Shown here in pieces: positions 1 through 7,355 of a stretch of DNA of 17,024 bases. The notes below the pieces were generated by a model. It made no database searches. It had not been told where the DNA came from and saw only the letters and a list, made by a program, of their open reading frames with translations. Both the position numbers and the translations under genes were made by a program. Each line of letters starts with the position of its first letter. Within the stretch, counting starts at the first letter, position 1. This DNA comes from Acidobacteriaceae bacterium (GTDB taxonomy: Bacteria > Acidobacteriota > Terriglobia > Terriglobales > Acidobacteriaceae): assembly GCA_030049955.1 (NCBI GenBank), contig JASIJX010000140.1:1-17024 (forward strand). The letters run 5' to 3'.

Positions 1-240
1 GAGGTGCTGCCCGCGGCGCAGGCAGCAGTGAACGCTCTCAATTCAACCTTTGCCGCGCGCCTGAACGATGCCACAGTGCATATTGGCGGCGCAGCGTATT
101 CGCGTGTCGACGTCGAAGCCGAAAAACAGCGCCGACTCGAGTCGCTGCATCGCGCCGAAGCTCTGCTCACCGACGCACGAAATCTTGTCGATGGCTATGC
201 CATCACCAGCCACAGTTCCAAGGGTCTCATTGCGCCCTGA
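1..240 (+). CDS. C-terminal fragment of an unrecognised protein (5' end off the window)
   Basis: The frame is open from the first base and ends at TGA 238-240, giving about 79 residues. A GTG at 4-6 is the first possible start, but no ribosome-binding site can be checked, so this is most likely the tail of a gene that begins outside the window. The sequence is alanine- and charge-rich, with a probable helix (EAEKQRRLESLHRAEALL) and a C-terminal GYAITSHSSKG. I do not recognise a family. There is no signal peptide or membrane segment in the visible part. It is followed by a 63-bp gap before the histidine kinase on the same strand. It could also be a chance open frame, so confidence is low. Confidence 0.4.
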   Translation, partial: EVLPAAQAAVNALNSTFAARLNDATVHIGGAAYSRVDVEAEKQRRLESLHRAEALLTDARNLVDGYAITSHSSKGLIAP

Positions 241-303
241 TTGGCAGTCGATGATCGCCCACGCTAAAATAGGGCTAACTTCCGGCCCATCCAGGTTTGT
301 ACG

Positions 304-1911
304 ATGGACGATCCTGTACTGTTTCCGCTTAACAAGACCGATTCGTTAGAACGGGTCGATGCGGAGCGTTGGCTGGCTGCGATTGTCGAATCCTCAGACG
401 ACGCAATCATCGGCAAGACTCTCGATGGGATCATCACAAGCTGGAATGCCGGTGCAGAAAGAATCTTTGGGTATGCCGCGGATGAAGTAATTGGGAAGCC
501 CGTGACAATTCTCATTCCAGAGGAACTGCGGCACGAAGAAACTGAGATACTGAAGCGCCTCCGCAGTGGGGAACGCATCGATCACTACGAAACCACCCGA
601 CTGCATAAGGATGGTCGCTCGATCGTCGTCTCGCTCACCATTTCACCCATCCGGGATGCGTCCGGAAATATCACTGGTGTCTCGAAGATATCCCGTGATG
701 TAACCGAACACAGAAGATTGCTGGCCAGTGAACAACTTGCCCGCGCCGAGATGCTCGCTGAACGCAGATTCCACGAACTTATCGAGAACGCGCCGGACGC
801 GATTTTACAGGTAGATTCGTCCGGAAAAATCATCATCGCAAATCGAACCGCCGAGCTTCTGTTTGGTTATGACCAGGACGAATTCGTCGGGATGCAAGTG
901 GACCTTCTCGTTCCGCAATCCGCTCGTGCTGGACATGCGGCGCACCGCAGAGCTTTCGAAGCAGCGGGAGTCATCCGGCCGATGGGCCTCGGGCTCGATT
1001 TGCGCGCACGGCGCAAGGATGGCTCGGAAGTTCCGGTAGAAATCAGTCTGAGCCCTACGCATACCGACAATGGCATATACGTTACTGCCATAATCCGGGA
1101 CGTGACGGAGAGGAAGCGCGCCGAACAACAAATCGAATCGCTTAAGAAAAGCTACCTCGCCGAACTTGAGGCCCGTCACCAGGAAGCTGAACGCCTGAAC
1201 CAGCTCAAAAGTGAGTTTATTGCCAGCGTAAGCCACGAGTTGCGGACACCGCTGCATACGATCATCGGCTTTGCAGAGCTACTTGCGGAACAGGAGGCTG
1301 GACCACTCAACGAGAAGCAGAGACGCTTTGTCCACCACATTCGAAGCGATTCTGACCATCTGCTCAGCTTGATCAATGATGTTTTGGACTTGAGCCGAAT
1401 TGAGGCGGGCGGCATGGCCGTTCGAACTGAGGGCCTGTCGCTGCAAGCCGTCATTTCAGAGACTGTGAATGCCATCCGTCCTCTTGCAGGAGGCAAGAGA
1501 GTCACAATGCGCGAGGGGCAAATCCCTGACGTCCGTGTACTAGCCGATTTGCTTCGCGTCCGCCAGATTCTTTATAACCTGCTCAGCAACGGTGTGAAGT
1601 TCACTGATCCTGGCGGAGAAGTCCACATCACCGCGCGTGAAATTGCAGACCATGTTCAGATCACAGTTGCCGACACAGGAATAGGAATCCCCTCTGCAGA
1701 ATGTGACAGGATCTTCGACAAGTTCTACCAGGTTGGCTATACAACAACGGGTGTGCGTCAAGGGACCGGCCTCGGTCTCACCATCTGCAAACAGCTCGTT
1801 GAAATGCAAGGCGGCAAGATTTGGGTCGAAAGCGAACTTGGCCGTGGAAGCCGTTTTCATTTCACTCTTCCGGTGCTCCGGAATGTGACCGGAATCACAG
1901 ATCAAGCCTGA
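304..1911 (+). CDS. Soluble PAS-PAS sensor histidine kinase
   Basis: This 535-aa protein would autophosphorylate on a histidine in response to a signal sensed by its PAS domains and pass the phosphate to a response regulator. Order of parts: PAS 1 with PAC (about 22-140), PAS 2 with PAC (about 152-272, ending [14 protein letters not shown]), a short coiled coil (273-300), HisKA with [11 protein letters not shown] (phospho-accepting H311), then HATPase_c with N box NLLSNG (425-430), G1 DTGIG (457-461) and G2 GTGLGL (487-492). All catalytic boxes look intact. No transmembrane segment is visible, so it should be cytosolic. PAS 2 carries H211 where FixL has its haem-ligating histidine (see findings). 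The ATG at 304 has only a weak upstream purine stretch. A receiver gene follows after 34 bp on the same strand, and an NtrC-type regulator lies convergently beyond it; both are candidate partners. Confidence 0.95.
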   Translation: MDDPVLFPLNKTDSLERVDAERWLAAIVESSDDAIIGKTLDGIITSWNAGAERIFGYAADEVIGKPVTILIPEELRHEETEILKRLRSGERIDHYETTRLHKDGRSIVVSLTISPIRDASGNITGVSKISRDVTEHRRLLASEQLARAEMLAERRFHELIENAPDAILQVDSSGKIIIANRTAELLFGYDQDEFVGMQVDLLVPQSARAGHAAHRRAFEAAGVIRPMGLGLDLRARRKDGSEVPVEISLSPTHTDNGIYVTAIIRDVTERKRAEQQIESLKKSYLAELEARHQEAERLNQLKSEFIASVSHELRTPLHTIIGFAELLAEQEAGPLNEKQRRFVHHIRSDSDHLLSLINDVLDLSRIEAGGMAVRTEGLSLQAVISETVNAIRPLAGGKRVTMREGQIPDVRVLADLLRVRQILYNLLSNGVKFTDPGGEVHITAREIADHVQITVADTGIGIPSAECDRIFDKFYQVGYTTTGVRQGTGLGLTICKQLVEMQGGKIWVESELGRGSRFHFTLPVLRNVTGITDQA

Positions 1912-1945
1912 TGTTGATCGGTAACCTCGCGCTGAGGATCTACCG

Positions 1946-2353
1946 TTGACCTGTGAAAATGCTCCCCAGGAACCTCAACGCATACTAATCGCGGACGACA
2001 CGGCGAGTAGTCGCGATCTGCTACGGTCGATTCTTGAGGTTAACGGCTACGTTGTGGAGGAAGCCCAGGATGGAAAGCAGGTGTTGGACATCATCGAGCG
2101 TTTTCAACCAGATCTGGTGATTCTCGATCTGCACATGCCCGAGCTCGACGGTTACTCAACAGCATCCGCACTCAGAAAAATGCCCATGTTCCAGCGGCTG
2201 CCTATTGTCGCGCTTACAGCGGCTGTTACACAGACAGCCCCTGATCGCATTTCAGAAGCGGGATTTTCCACCTATCTCATCAAACCGATCAGGCCATCCA
2301 ACCTGCGTCAGTGCGTCGGCAGGCTCCTGCAATCCTCTTGGCTCAAAGCTTAA
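1946..2353 (+). CDS. Stand-alone response regulator receiver protein
   Basis: A 135-aa CheY-like receiver with no output domain. The acidic pair is D17/D18 (ILIADD), the phospho-accepting aspartate is D61 (VILDLHMPELDG), the switch threonine is T91 (VALTA) and the conserved lysine is K113 (LIKPI). It is therefore likely competent for phosphorylation. The start is a TTG at 1946 with AGGA about 9 nt upstream; no in-frame ATG or GTG lies before the acidic pair. It sits 34 bp behind the histidine kinase on the same strand and is probably co-transcribed with it. It may act as a phosphorelay intermediate, a phosphate sink or a protein-interaction regulator. Its 3' end overlaps the convergent NtrC-type gene by 11 bp. 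Confidence 0.9.
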   Translation: MTCENAPQEPQRILIADDTASSRDLLRSILEVNGYVVEEAQDGKQVLDIIERFQPDLVILDLHMPELDGYSTASALRKMPMFQRLPIVALTAAVTQTAPDRISEAGFSTYLIKPIRPSNLRQCVGRLLQSSWLKA

Positions 2354-3713
2354 AGCGCTTCATCTTGTAGCGCAGCGCATCCCGTCCAATTCCGAGCCTC
2401 CGCGCCGCTTCTGACTGGTTGCCCTGGGCCTCACGCAACACCTCCTCCACCATGCGTCGCTCCTGGTCCGCAAGTGGTGAAACAACATTCTTCAAGTCCT
2501 CCGCCGCCGGTACGATCTGCCGACCGAGTCCGGCCGGCAGATCGGCCACATCAAGCAAAGCGTTATCTGCAAGCATGCACGCGCGACCGATCACATGCTC
2601 CAGTTCGCGCACGTTGCCCGGCCAATTATGATGCTCCAGCACAATCAGCGCGCGTGGCGTCAAGCCGGCAACCGGCTTATCGAATTCTCTGCCAAACTTC
2701 TGTGTAAAATGGCGCGCCAGCAGCGAAATATCTCCAGGGCGATCGCGAAGCGGCGGCACGTCGAGTTCGACCATTGACAGCCGGTAATACAAATCTTCTC
2801 GAAACCTGCCGTGGGTTATCGCGGCGCGCAGATCGCGATGTGTGGCGGCAATAACCCGAACGTTAACTTTTCGCAGCTTGAGTGAGCCCACAGGAAGGAA
2901 TTCCCGATTTTGCAGCGCGCGCAACAACTTCGCTTGTGTAGAAAGGGGGATGTCGCCGATCTCATCCAAAAAAATAGTGCCGTCGTTTGCCAGTTCGAGC
3001 AATCCCGTCTTGTCTCGATCGGCTCCGGTGAACGCGCCCTTAACGTGCCCAAAAAGCTCACTTTCGAATAGGGTTTCTACCACCGCAGAGCAGTTAACCA
3101 CAATAAACTGGCCAGTCACTTCACTCAAATGGTGAAGGGCCCTGGCGACCAGATCCTTCCCTGTTCCAGTCTCACCCTGAATCAGTACCGAACGATAGTG
3201 CGGGGCTATGCGCTCCAACATCGCGAAGAGATGCCACATTTGGCTACTTCGGGCAATCATCCCTCCGAAGTTGGAATCAGAATCGTCGAGAGCCGCCGCG
3301 TTTAGTTTTCGCCGCTGCTCGGCCGATGCCAATAAGCGTGCGACACGTTCTCTCAGGAGCGCAATCTTAACGGGCTTCTGCAAATAATCGGCTGCACCGT
3401 TACGAATGGCCGCGACAGCAGTCTCTGTCGTATAGTGCGCGGTCATCAATAACACATCGATCAACGGGTCAAATTCGACGACTCGTTGCAGTACTTCAAG
3501 TCCACCGATCTCCGGCATCACCAGATCGGTGATAACAAGTTGCGGGTGCAGTTTGCGGACGAGTTCAAGACCGTCGACGGGCGTCAACGCTGTGTGGACC
3601 GCAACCCCAGGACGCGTCAGCGCAGTGGAAAGCAGTTCCAGGCTGCCTGGGTTGTCGTCGATGACGACGATGCGCACCGCTTCCTTCATCTCATTCTTTG
3701 CCTGAATGTCCAT
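2343..3713 (-). CDS. NtrC-family sigma-54-dependent response regulator
   Basis: A 456-aa three-domain activator from the chosen start. The receiver domain (about 13-130) has acidic residues D19/D20, phospho-accepting D63 (ITDLVMPE), T91 and K113. The AAA+ sigma-54 interaction domain (about 150-380) has Walker A GETGTGKD (180-187), the sigma-54-contact loop GAFTGA (226-231), Walker B TIFLDE (D250/E251) and the arginine-rich motif WPGNVREL. The C-terminal Fis-type helix-turn-helix is at about 428-450 (GNQSEAARRLGI). It should hydrolyse ATP to open sigma-54 promoters when phosphorylated. The frame stays open up to a TTG at 3788, but that extension would run through the 16-bp boxes, so a start at ATG 3713 or ATG 3689 is more likely; neither has a strong ribosome-binding site. 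It is divergent from the Crp/Fnr gene, whose promoter is of the sigma-54 type. Confidence 0.95.
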   Translation of the reverse strand: MDIQAKNEMKEAVRIVVIDDNPGSLELLSTALTRPGVAVHTALTPVDGLELVRKLHPQLVITDLVMPEIGGLEVLQRVVEFDPLIDVLLMTAHYTTETAVAAIRNGAADYLQKPVKIALLRERVARLLASAEQRRKLNAAALDDSDSNFGGMIARSSQMWHLFAMLERIAPHYRSVLIQGETGTGKDLVARALHHLSEVTGQFIVVNCSAVVETLFESELFGHVKGAFTGADRDKTGLLELANDGTIFLDEIGDIPLSTQAKLLRALQNREFLPVGSLKLRKVNVRVIAATHRDLRAAITHGRFREDLYYRLSMVELDVPPLRDRPGDISLLARHFTQKFGREFDKPVAGLTPRALIVLEHHNWPGNVRELEHVIGRACMLADNALLDVADLPAGLGRQIVPAAEDLKNVVSPLADQERRMVEEVLREAQGNQSEAARRLGIGRDALRYKMKRFKL

Positions 3714-3740
3714 CCTACCAGCGAGAGGCGGTTGTGCGAT

Positions 3741-3756
3741 TGGGTCAAATGACGCA
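3741..3756 (+). promoter_or_regulatory. 16-bp box A, candidate activator-binding site
   Basis: The sequence TGGGTCAAATGACGCA is the first of three related boxes between the NtrC-type gene and the Crp/Fnr gene. It differs by one base from the reverse complement of box B. Its centre lies about 108 bp upstream of the predicted sigma-54 transcription start, a usual distance for an enhancer site. Binding by the adjacent NtrC-type protein is inferred. Confidence 0.6.
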
Positions 3757-3762
3757 AGAGTC

Positions 3763-3778
3763 TGCGCCATTTGACCCA
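3763..3778 (-). promoter_or_regulatory. 16-bp box B, candidate activator-binding site (inverted)
   Basis: Written on the plus strand this is TGCGCCATTTGACCCA, the inverse of boxes A and C with one mismatch to each. Six bases separate it from box A and two bases (GA) from box C. With box C it forms a near-perfect 34-bp inverted repeat. Its centre is about 86 bp upstream of the predicted sigma-54 start. Confidence 0.65.
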
Positions 3779-3780
3779 GA

Positions 3781-3796
3781 TGGGCCAAATGGCGCA
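3781..3796 (+). promoter_or_regulatory. 16-bp box C, candidate activator-binding site
   Basis: The sequence TGGGCCAAATGGCGCA differs from box A at two positions and from inverted box B at one. Its centre is about 68 bp upstream of the predicted sigma-54 start. No other copy of this box was found in the window. Confidence 0.6.
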
Positions 3797-3803
3797 GCCA
3801 TAA

Positions 3804-3817
3804 GTGATTGAAATCAC
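3804..3817. promoter_or_regulatory. GTGA-N6-TCAC palindrome, site 1 (Crp/Fnr promoter)
   Basis: GTGATTGAAATCAC has 6-bp arms around GA. It has the half-site and spacing of a CRP operator (TGTGA-N6-TCACA). It lies 64 bp before the chosen ATG of the Crp/Fnr gene and is centred about 46 bp upstream of the predicted sigma-54 start. Autoregulation, possibly repression of the sigma-54 promoter, is the simplest reading and is inferred. Confidence 0.65.
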
Positions 3818-3829
3818 ACTAAAACTGGT

Positions 3830-3845
3830 TTGGCATCCAACTTGC
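3830..3845 (+). promoter_or_regulatory. Sigma-54 (-24/-12) promoter of the Crp/Fnr gene
   Basis: TTGGCATCCAACTTGC matches the sigma-54 pattern TTGGCAC-N5-TTGC closely. The invariant GG (3832-3833) and GC (3844-3845) are exactly ten bases apart. Transcription would start near 3857, about 25 bp before the ATG at 3882. An NtrC-type activator gene and three repeated boxes upstream make this a coherent sigma-54 control region. Confidence 0.75.
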
Positions 3846-3881
3846 GAGGAAGAAGGACAAAGACGCCATGGAGGAATGACG

Positions 3882-4571
3882 ATGACAAACTGCCTTGACT
3901 GCCCGCAGGCTGGAAAGCACGCCTTTTGTGACTTGAGCGCATGTTCCCGCTCTTTCCTGGAAGCCAATTCAATCCCGATGGAATATCGTCGCGGCAACAT
4001 CCTCTTCCGCGAAGGTGACGAGTCCGGCGCGGTTTTTGTTATCTGCTCTGGCCGAGTCAAGGTTTCGGCTACTTCCCGCGAAGGCCGTACCTTGATCCTT
4101 CGCATTGCGTCGGCTGGCGATGTTCTTGGCATCGGTGCAGCACTGAGAGGCGAGGAATACGAGGTTACTGCAGAAGCAATTGAGCCCTGTCAGGTACGCG
4201 TGCTGCGCACTAAGCTTTTCAAGCAGATGCTGCTGGAATATGGCGATGCCAGCCTGGGTGCGGCCCGAGCGCTCGCGGAAGACTACCGCGCAGCCTTCGA
4301 TGAGGCTTGCTTGGTCGCATTGCCAGGTTCCCCCGCCGCGAGACTTGCCCGCCTTCTACTCGAATGGTCAGCCAACGCCAAACGCGAAGCGCCTAATTCG
4401 GTCGTCACGATGCCACTCACCCATGATGAGCTTGCATCGATGGCAGCGACTACCCGCGAAACCGTCACGCGGACGCTTGGTCGCTTCCGCAAAGAAAAGT
4501 TGATCTCCACGCACGGCGTCGTATTGAATGTTTTGCAGCCTGCCGCTCTTGAAAGGCTTTCCGCCTGCTAG
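3882..4571 (+). CDS. Crp/Fnr-family transcription regulator with N-terminal cysteines
   Basis: A 229-aa DNA-binding regulator. The cyclic-nucleotide-binding-like beta-roll covers about 25-120 and the dimerisation helix about 121-150. The winged helix-turn-helix is at about 178-212. Its recognition helix contains TTRETVTRTLGRF; R192, E193 and R197 match the CRP residues R180, E181 and R185 that read GTGA half-sites. N-terminal C4, C7, C16 and C21, plus C103 at the position of FNR C122, suggest an Fe-S cluster or other redox sensing, though the spacing differs from E. coli FNR. The start was set at ATG 3882 because GGAGG (3870-3874) is about 7 nt upstream. The longer frame from GTG 3804 would begin inside the palindrome and include the sigma-54 promoter. 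It is divergent from the NtrC-type gene and convergent with the small cytochrome c gene. Confidence 0.93.
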   Translation: MTNCLDCPQAGKHAFCDLSACSRSFLEANSIPMEYRRGNILFREGDESGAVFVICSGRVKVSATSREGRTLILRIASAGDVLGIGAALRGEEYEVTAEAIEPCQVRVLRTKLFKQMLLEYGDASLGAARALAEDYRAAFDEACLVALPGSPAARLARLLLEWSANAKREAPNSVVTMPLTHDELASMAATTRETVTRTLGRFRKEKLISTHGVVLNVLQPAALERLSAC

Positions 4572-4648
4572 TGTGGCTGGCGAAACTAAAGCTCGGGAAC
4601 TCTCCGGCTCCGCTAGTCCCGCGAACCCGGTAGCTCCACTCGCTTTCC

Positions 4649-5077
4649 TCATTTCACTTGCAGTGTCTCCACATAGCGGACCAGGTTGGTAATGCGAAGC
4701 GCCTGCACAGGGTTCGAGCCTTCGGCGTGGTCCATCGATTTAAGAACCGGCCCCCATATGGGCATTTCCTTCGATCCGTGCGCCGGATTATCAACCCCGA
4801 ACCGAAGCACGGCTTCAACGTGCTGCGCCGGATAGGTGCCGTTATGTGACTTAGTCATAGTCGTAATATCCGGCGGCGGAAATTTCAATGCCTCAGCGGT
4901 AGGGCCGCGTCCGCGGCCGTCCAGCCCATGGCAGGAAGCACAATAATTTTCGTACATCACCTTGCCATTGTCGGCAGGCGTTCTCGGCGCCTGGATAGTG
5001 ATCTTCGTCTGCTGGGCGCAAACAACTGCTGCGCTGAGCGCCGCAATTCCAATACAAATATAGATTCGACTTAACAT
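4649..5077 (-). CDS. Periplasmic monohaem cytochrome c
   Basis: A 142-aa class I-like cytochrome c that should carry electrons in the periplasm. An N-terminal signal peptide (MLSRIYICIGIAALSAAVVCA) is followed by one haem-binding site CASCH (C46, C49, H50); M105 in KEMPIWGP is the probable sixth haem ligand. The start at 5077 is preceded by GGAGGAACC and opens directly into the signal peptide; the longer frame up to 5296 would overlap the preceding stress-protein gene. It is the last gene of the minus-strand group, 59 bp behind universal stress protein 1, so its expression is probably tied to that operon. C20 lies near the cleavage site, but the sequence before it (AVVC) is a poor lipobox, so a soluble protein is more likely than a lipoprotein. 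The redox partner is unknown. Confidence 0.88.
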   Translation of the reverse strand: MLSRIYICIGIAALSAAVVCAQQTKITIQAPRTPADNGKVMYENYCASCHGLDGRGRGPTAEALKFPPPDITTMTKSHNGTYPAQHVEAVLRFGVDNPAHGSKEMPIWGPVLKSMDHAEGSNPVQALRITNLVRYVETLQVK

Positions 5078-5136
5078 GGTTCCTCCAATCCGGCGTGCGA
5101 TCTGCCGCAACCAGGTGCAGTACGCCACCGTCAGAG

Positions 5137-6093
5137 CTAAAACGCGCTCGGCACATAAGACTCGACTGCCGGCTTCTCCTCCGAGGCGTACTCGGCCACG
5201 ACTACCGGCGAGAGTGCAATCACTGGGCAATGAGCGTGAGCGATCGTCTTGTAAACCACGCCTGGACGCGTGATTCCGGCAAATGCCGAAGCCCACTGCG
5301 CGCCCAGTACAATCAGGCCGGCCCGTTGCGCACGGCTCTGATGGACCAGCTCTAAGGTAGGATCGCCTGGTGTCACAATGGCACGAACCTTCACCTTCTC
5401 CAGCGATTCAATTGGAACGAGCCGGAGCAGGTTAGTTTCCAGTTCATCCAGCGAGCAGGCGGCCAAAAGCTGCGCGTGCTTCCATGGCTCGATCACATGC
5501 TGAAGCACCAGTCGCGCCTCGCGCTGCGCCGCTAGCTCCGCCGCGAACCTGACTACAACTTCACTCGATTCGTGCATGCCCACTGCGCACAGCACCGTGC
5601 GGACGGCAAAATTGCCCGCCTCGGGAATCGCGACCTTCGGTCCGACAATATAGACAGGCGTGACCGAATGGCGCAGCACCGACTTCGCCACTGAGCCCAC
5701 CAGCAGTTTCTCAAACGGGCCAGGCGAGTGCGCTCCCATCACAATGCGGTCGATTTCGTGCTCACGGGTGTAAGCCAGAATCCGGTCATCTGGTAGCCCT
5801 GGGCGAACCACCACCTCGCACTCGACTCCCGCTTGCCGAGCCCGTTCGGCGAACGGCTCCAGGTGCTGCTTTTCCACCCGCTCCGCTCCCTCGAAGTCGT
5901 AGTAGCAGATGCCCGAGGTCTCCGAGGTTGTTACCATCAACGTGTCATAGGCGTGGAAGAGGATCAACTTCGCGTGGAATTCGCGGGCCTGAGCCAGTGC
6001 AAACTCAAAGACCGTTTCATTGACCGGCGCTTGGGAGGCTAACAGAATTGTCTCTGGCTTTACCCAACCGGGCTTCATTGTCATAGACGCCAT
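5137..6093 (-). CDS. Tandem-domain universal stress protein 1
   Basis: A 318-aa cytosolic protein with two UspA domains (about 13-151 and 165-296). Such proteins bind ATP or are ATP-independent and help survival under starvation, hypoxia or energy stress. The first domain has a near-canonical nucleotide loop, GAHSPGPFEKLLVGS (120-134), with S in place of the second glycine. The second domain's loop (LGAQWASAFAGITRPG) is degenerate and may not bind ATP. The start at ATG 6093 has a strong AGGAGGT 5 nt upstream; the longer frame up to 6132 lacks this. It lies 190 bp downstream of the phosphotransacylase gene, a wide enough gap for its own promoter, and 59 bp upstream of the cytochrome c gene. 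Confidence 0.92.
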   Translation of the reverse strand: MASMTMKPGWVKPETILLASQAPVNETVFEFALAQAREFHAKLILFHAYDTLMVTTSETSGICYYDFEGAERVEKQHLEPFAERARQAGVECEVVVRPGLPDDRILAYTREHEIDRIVMGAHSPGPFEKLLVGSVAKSVLRHSVTPVYIVGPKVAIPEAGNFAVRTVLCAVGMHESSEVVVRFAAELAAQREARLVLQHVIEPWKHAQLLAACSLDELETNLLRLVPIESLEKVKVRAIVTPGDPTLELVHQSRAQRAGLIVLGAQWASAFAGITRPGVVYKTIAHAHCPVIALSPVVVAEYASEEKPAVESYVPSAF

Positions 6094-6227
6094 GGGGCAC
6101 CTCCTGATCTTCCCAGAATGGTCGAATGCCATCGGAACGCTTGTTACAGTGTCCGATCATCCGAATGAGCGTTCATCTTGCTCCCCCAACTGTCAATGTT
6201 TCCGCCTTTTGTGTGGAATATTCTGTG

Positions 6228-6253
6228 CTCGCCGTCACGTGACTCGCCGTCAC
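6228..6253. repeat. 11-bp direct repeat in the gap before universal stress protein 1
   Basis: CTCGCCGTCAC occurs at 6228-6238 and again at 6243-6253, with GTGA between the copies. The first copy joins the spacer in a GTCACGTGAC palindrome. It lies about 135-160 bp upstream of the start codon of universal stress protein 1. It could be an operator, but the GTGA-to-TCAC spacing here is seven rather than six, so it is not counted as a CRP-type site. Confidence 0.35.
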
Positions 6254-6283
6254 ATCAGATGATCGTGGGGTCAAACGAAAGAC

Positions 6284-7294
6284 TTACGGCAAGTCCCTTG
6301 CAGTGAGTACGGCTGCATCGAGGTCTTCGCGTGTTTTCGCGGCCTCGCGATCGATCAATGCAGCAGCGATTGCGCACGAAGCAACACGCGACTCCGAAGT
6401 ATCGGCGCGGCTCGTGAGAATGATCGGGACCTTGGCGCCCAGAACGATGCCGGCAAGCCGCGCGCCGCCCAGGTACTCGAGTTGCTTGGCGAGCATGTTG
6501 CCCGACTCGAGATCGGGAACAAGCAGGATATCGGCTTCGCCGGCAACAGGCGACTTCAGATTCTTCACGCGAGCTGCCTCGGCATTGACTGCCGTGTCGA
6601 ACGCTAATGGGCCGTCCAGTACGGCGCCAACGATCTGGCCGCGATCGGCCATTTTACAGAGTGCAGCGGCATCGATGGTCGACACGATCTTAGGATTTAC
6701 CGTCTCCACCGCTGAGAGTATCGCCACCCGTGGTTCAGCTATCCCGAGCACCTGAGCCAGATCGATTGCGTTCTGCACAATATCCACTTTTTCTTCAAGT
6801 GTGGGATAGATATTGATCGCGGCATCCGTAATAAAGAGCGCCTGCTTGTAAAGGGGCGCCTCCAAAACAAAGACATGACTAAACCGCCGCGATGTACGCA
6901 GTCCACCTTCTTTCTGAAGCGCCGCGCGCATCAGCAAGTCTGTGTGCAGACTTCCCTTCATCAGTGCGGACGAGCGGCCGCTACGGCATAGCTCCACCGA
7001 CTTCTCCGCCGCATCCTGCTCGGTAGCAGCGGGAATGACTTCATAAGAACCCAAATAGAGACCAAGCGATGCTGCGAGTGCGGATAGCTCGCGCTCTGGT
7101 CCCACCAGCAACGGATGGATAATCCCGGCCTTCGCGGCTTCCATGGCGCCCGCGAGCGAAACAGCGCTGCATGGCCAGCAGACGGCAGCGGGGAAGGCCT
7201 GTCTACCCCCGCAATTCAGAATAAGGTTCTCAAAGAGTACATGATGCTCGGCCACATCTGTAATCGTGTCAACAATGGCCATTCTTTCTCGCAT
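6284..7294 (-). CDS. Phosphate acetyl/butyryltransferase family protein
   Basis: A 336-aa protein of the PTA/PTB family, which interconverts acyl-CoA and acyl phosphate and so links acyl-CoA to substrate-level ATP formation with a kinase. Visible family features include AKAGIIHPLLVGPE (54-67), LMKGSLHTDLLMRA (111-124), the run VFVLEAPLYKQALFITDAA (141-159), and the C-terminal LLVPDLESGNMLAKQL and GAKVPIILTSRADTSESR. The length fits stand-alone Pta or Ptb. Substrate choice (acetyl versus butyryl) cannot be read from the sequence, and no acetate or butyrate kinase gene is in the window. ATG 7294 was chosen because GAGG lies 6 nt upstream; ATG 7282 is an alternative, and the frame itself continues to 7321. 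It lies 61 bp behind universal stress protein 2 in the same operon. Confidence 0.9.
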   Translation of the reverse strand: MRERMAIVDTITDVAEHHVLFENLILNCGGRQAFPAAVCWPCSAVSLAGAMEAAKAGIIHPLLVGPERELSALAASLGLYLGSYEVIPAATEQDAAEKSVELCRSGRSSALMKGSLHTDLLMRAALQKEGGLRTSRRFSHVFVLEAPLYKQALFITDAAINIYPTLEEKVDIVQNAIDLAQVLGIAEPRVAILSAVETVNPKIVSTIDAAALCKMADRGQIVGAVLDGPLAFDTAVNAEAARVKNLKSPVAGEADILLVPDLESGNMLAKQLEYLGGARLAGIVLGAKVPIILTSRADTSESRVASCAIAAALIDREAAKTREDLDAAVLTARDLP

Positions 7295-7355
7295 AAGAAA
7301 CCTCGCAAAATCGCGGGACACCTGCTTTTAATAGACACGCGGCTATCTGCCGGTA

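Noticed and set aside
1..240. Conjugative helicase tail suggested by GYAITSHSSKG
   Set aside because: The short motif recalls relaxase/helicase motif VI, but the residues before it do not fit and no other conjugation gene is nearby.
3714..3788. N-terminal extension of the NtrC-type regulator up to TTG 3788
   Set aside because: It would encode residues through boxes B and A and start inside box C; the receiver domain begins normally from 3713 or 3689.
4572..4648. Bidirectional terminator between the Crp/Fnr and cytochrome c genes
   Set aside because: Only an imperfect CGGGAACT/AGTCCCG pairing with a bulge and no adjoining T-run was found; too weak to list.
6239..6253. GTGAC-TCGCC-GTCAC as a fifth Crp/Fnr site before universal stress protein 1
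   Set aside because: The GTGA and TCAC halves are seven bases apart instead of six, and the pattern is explained by an 11-bp direct repeat. It was kept only as a repeat.
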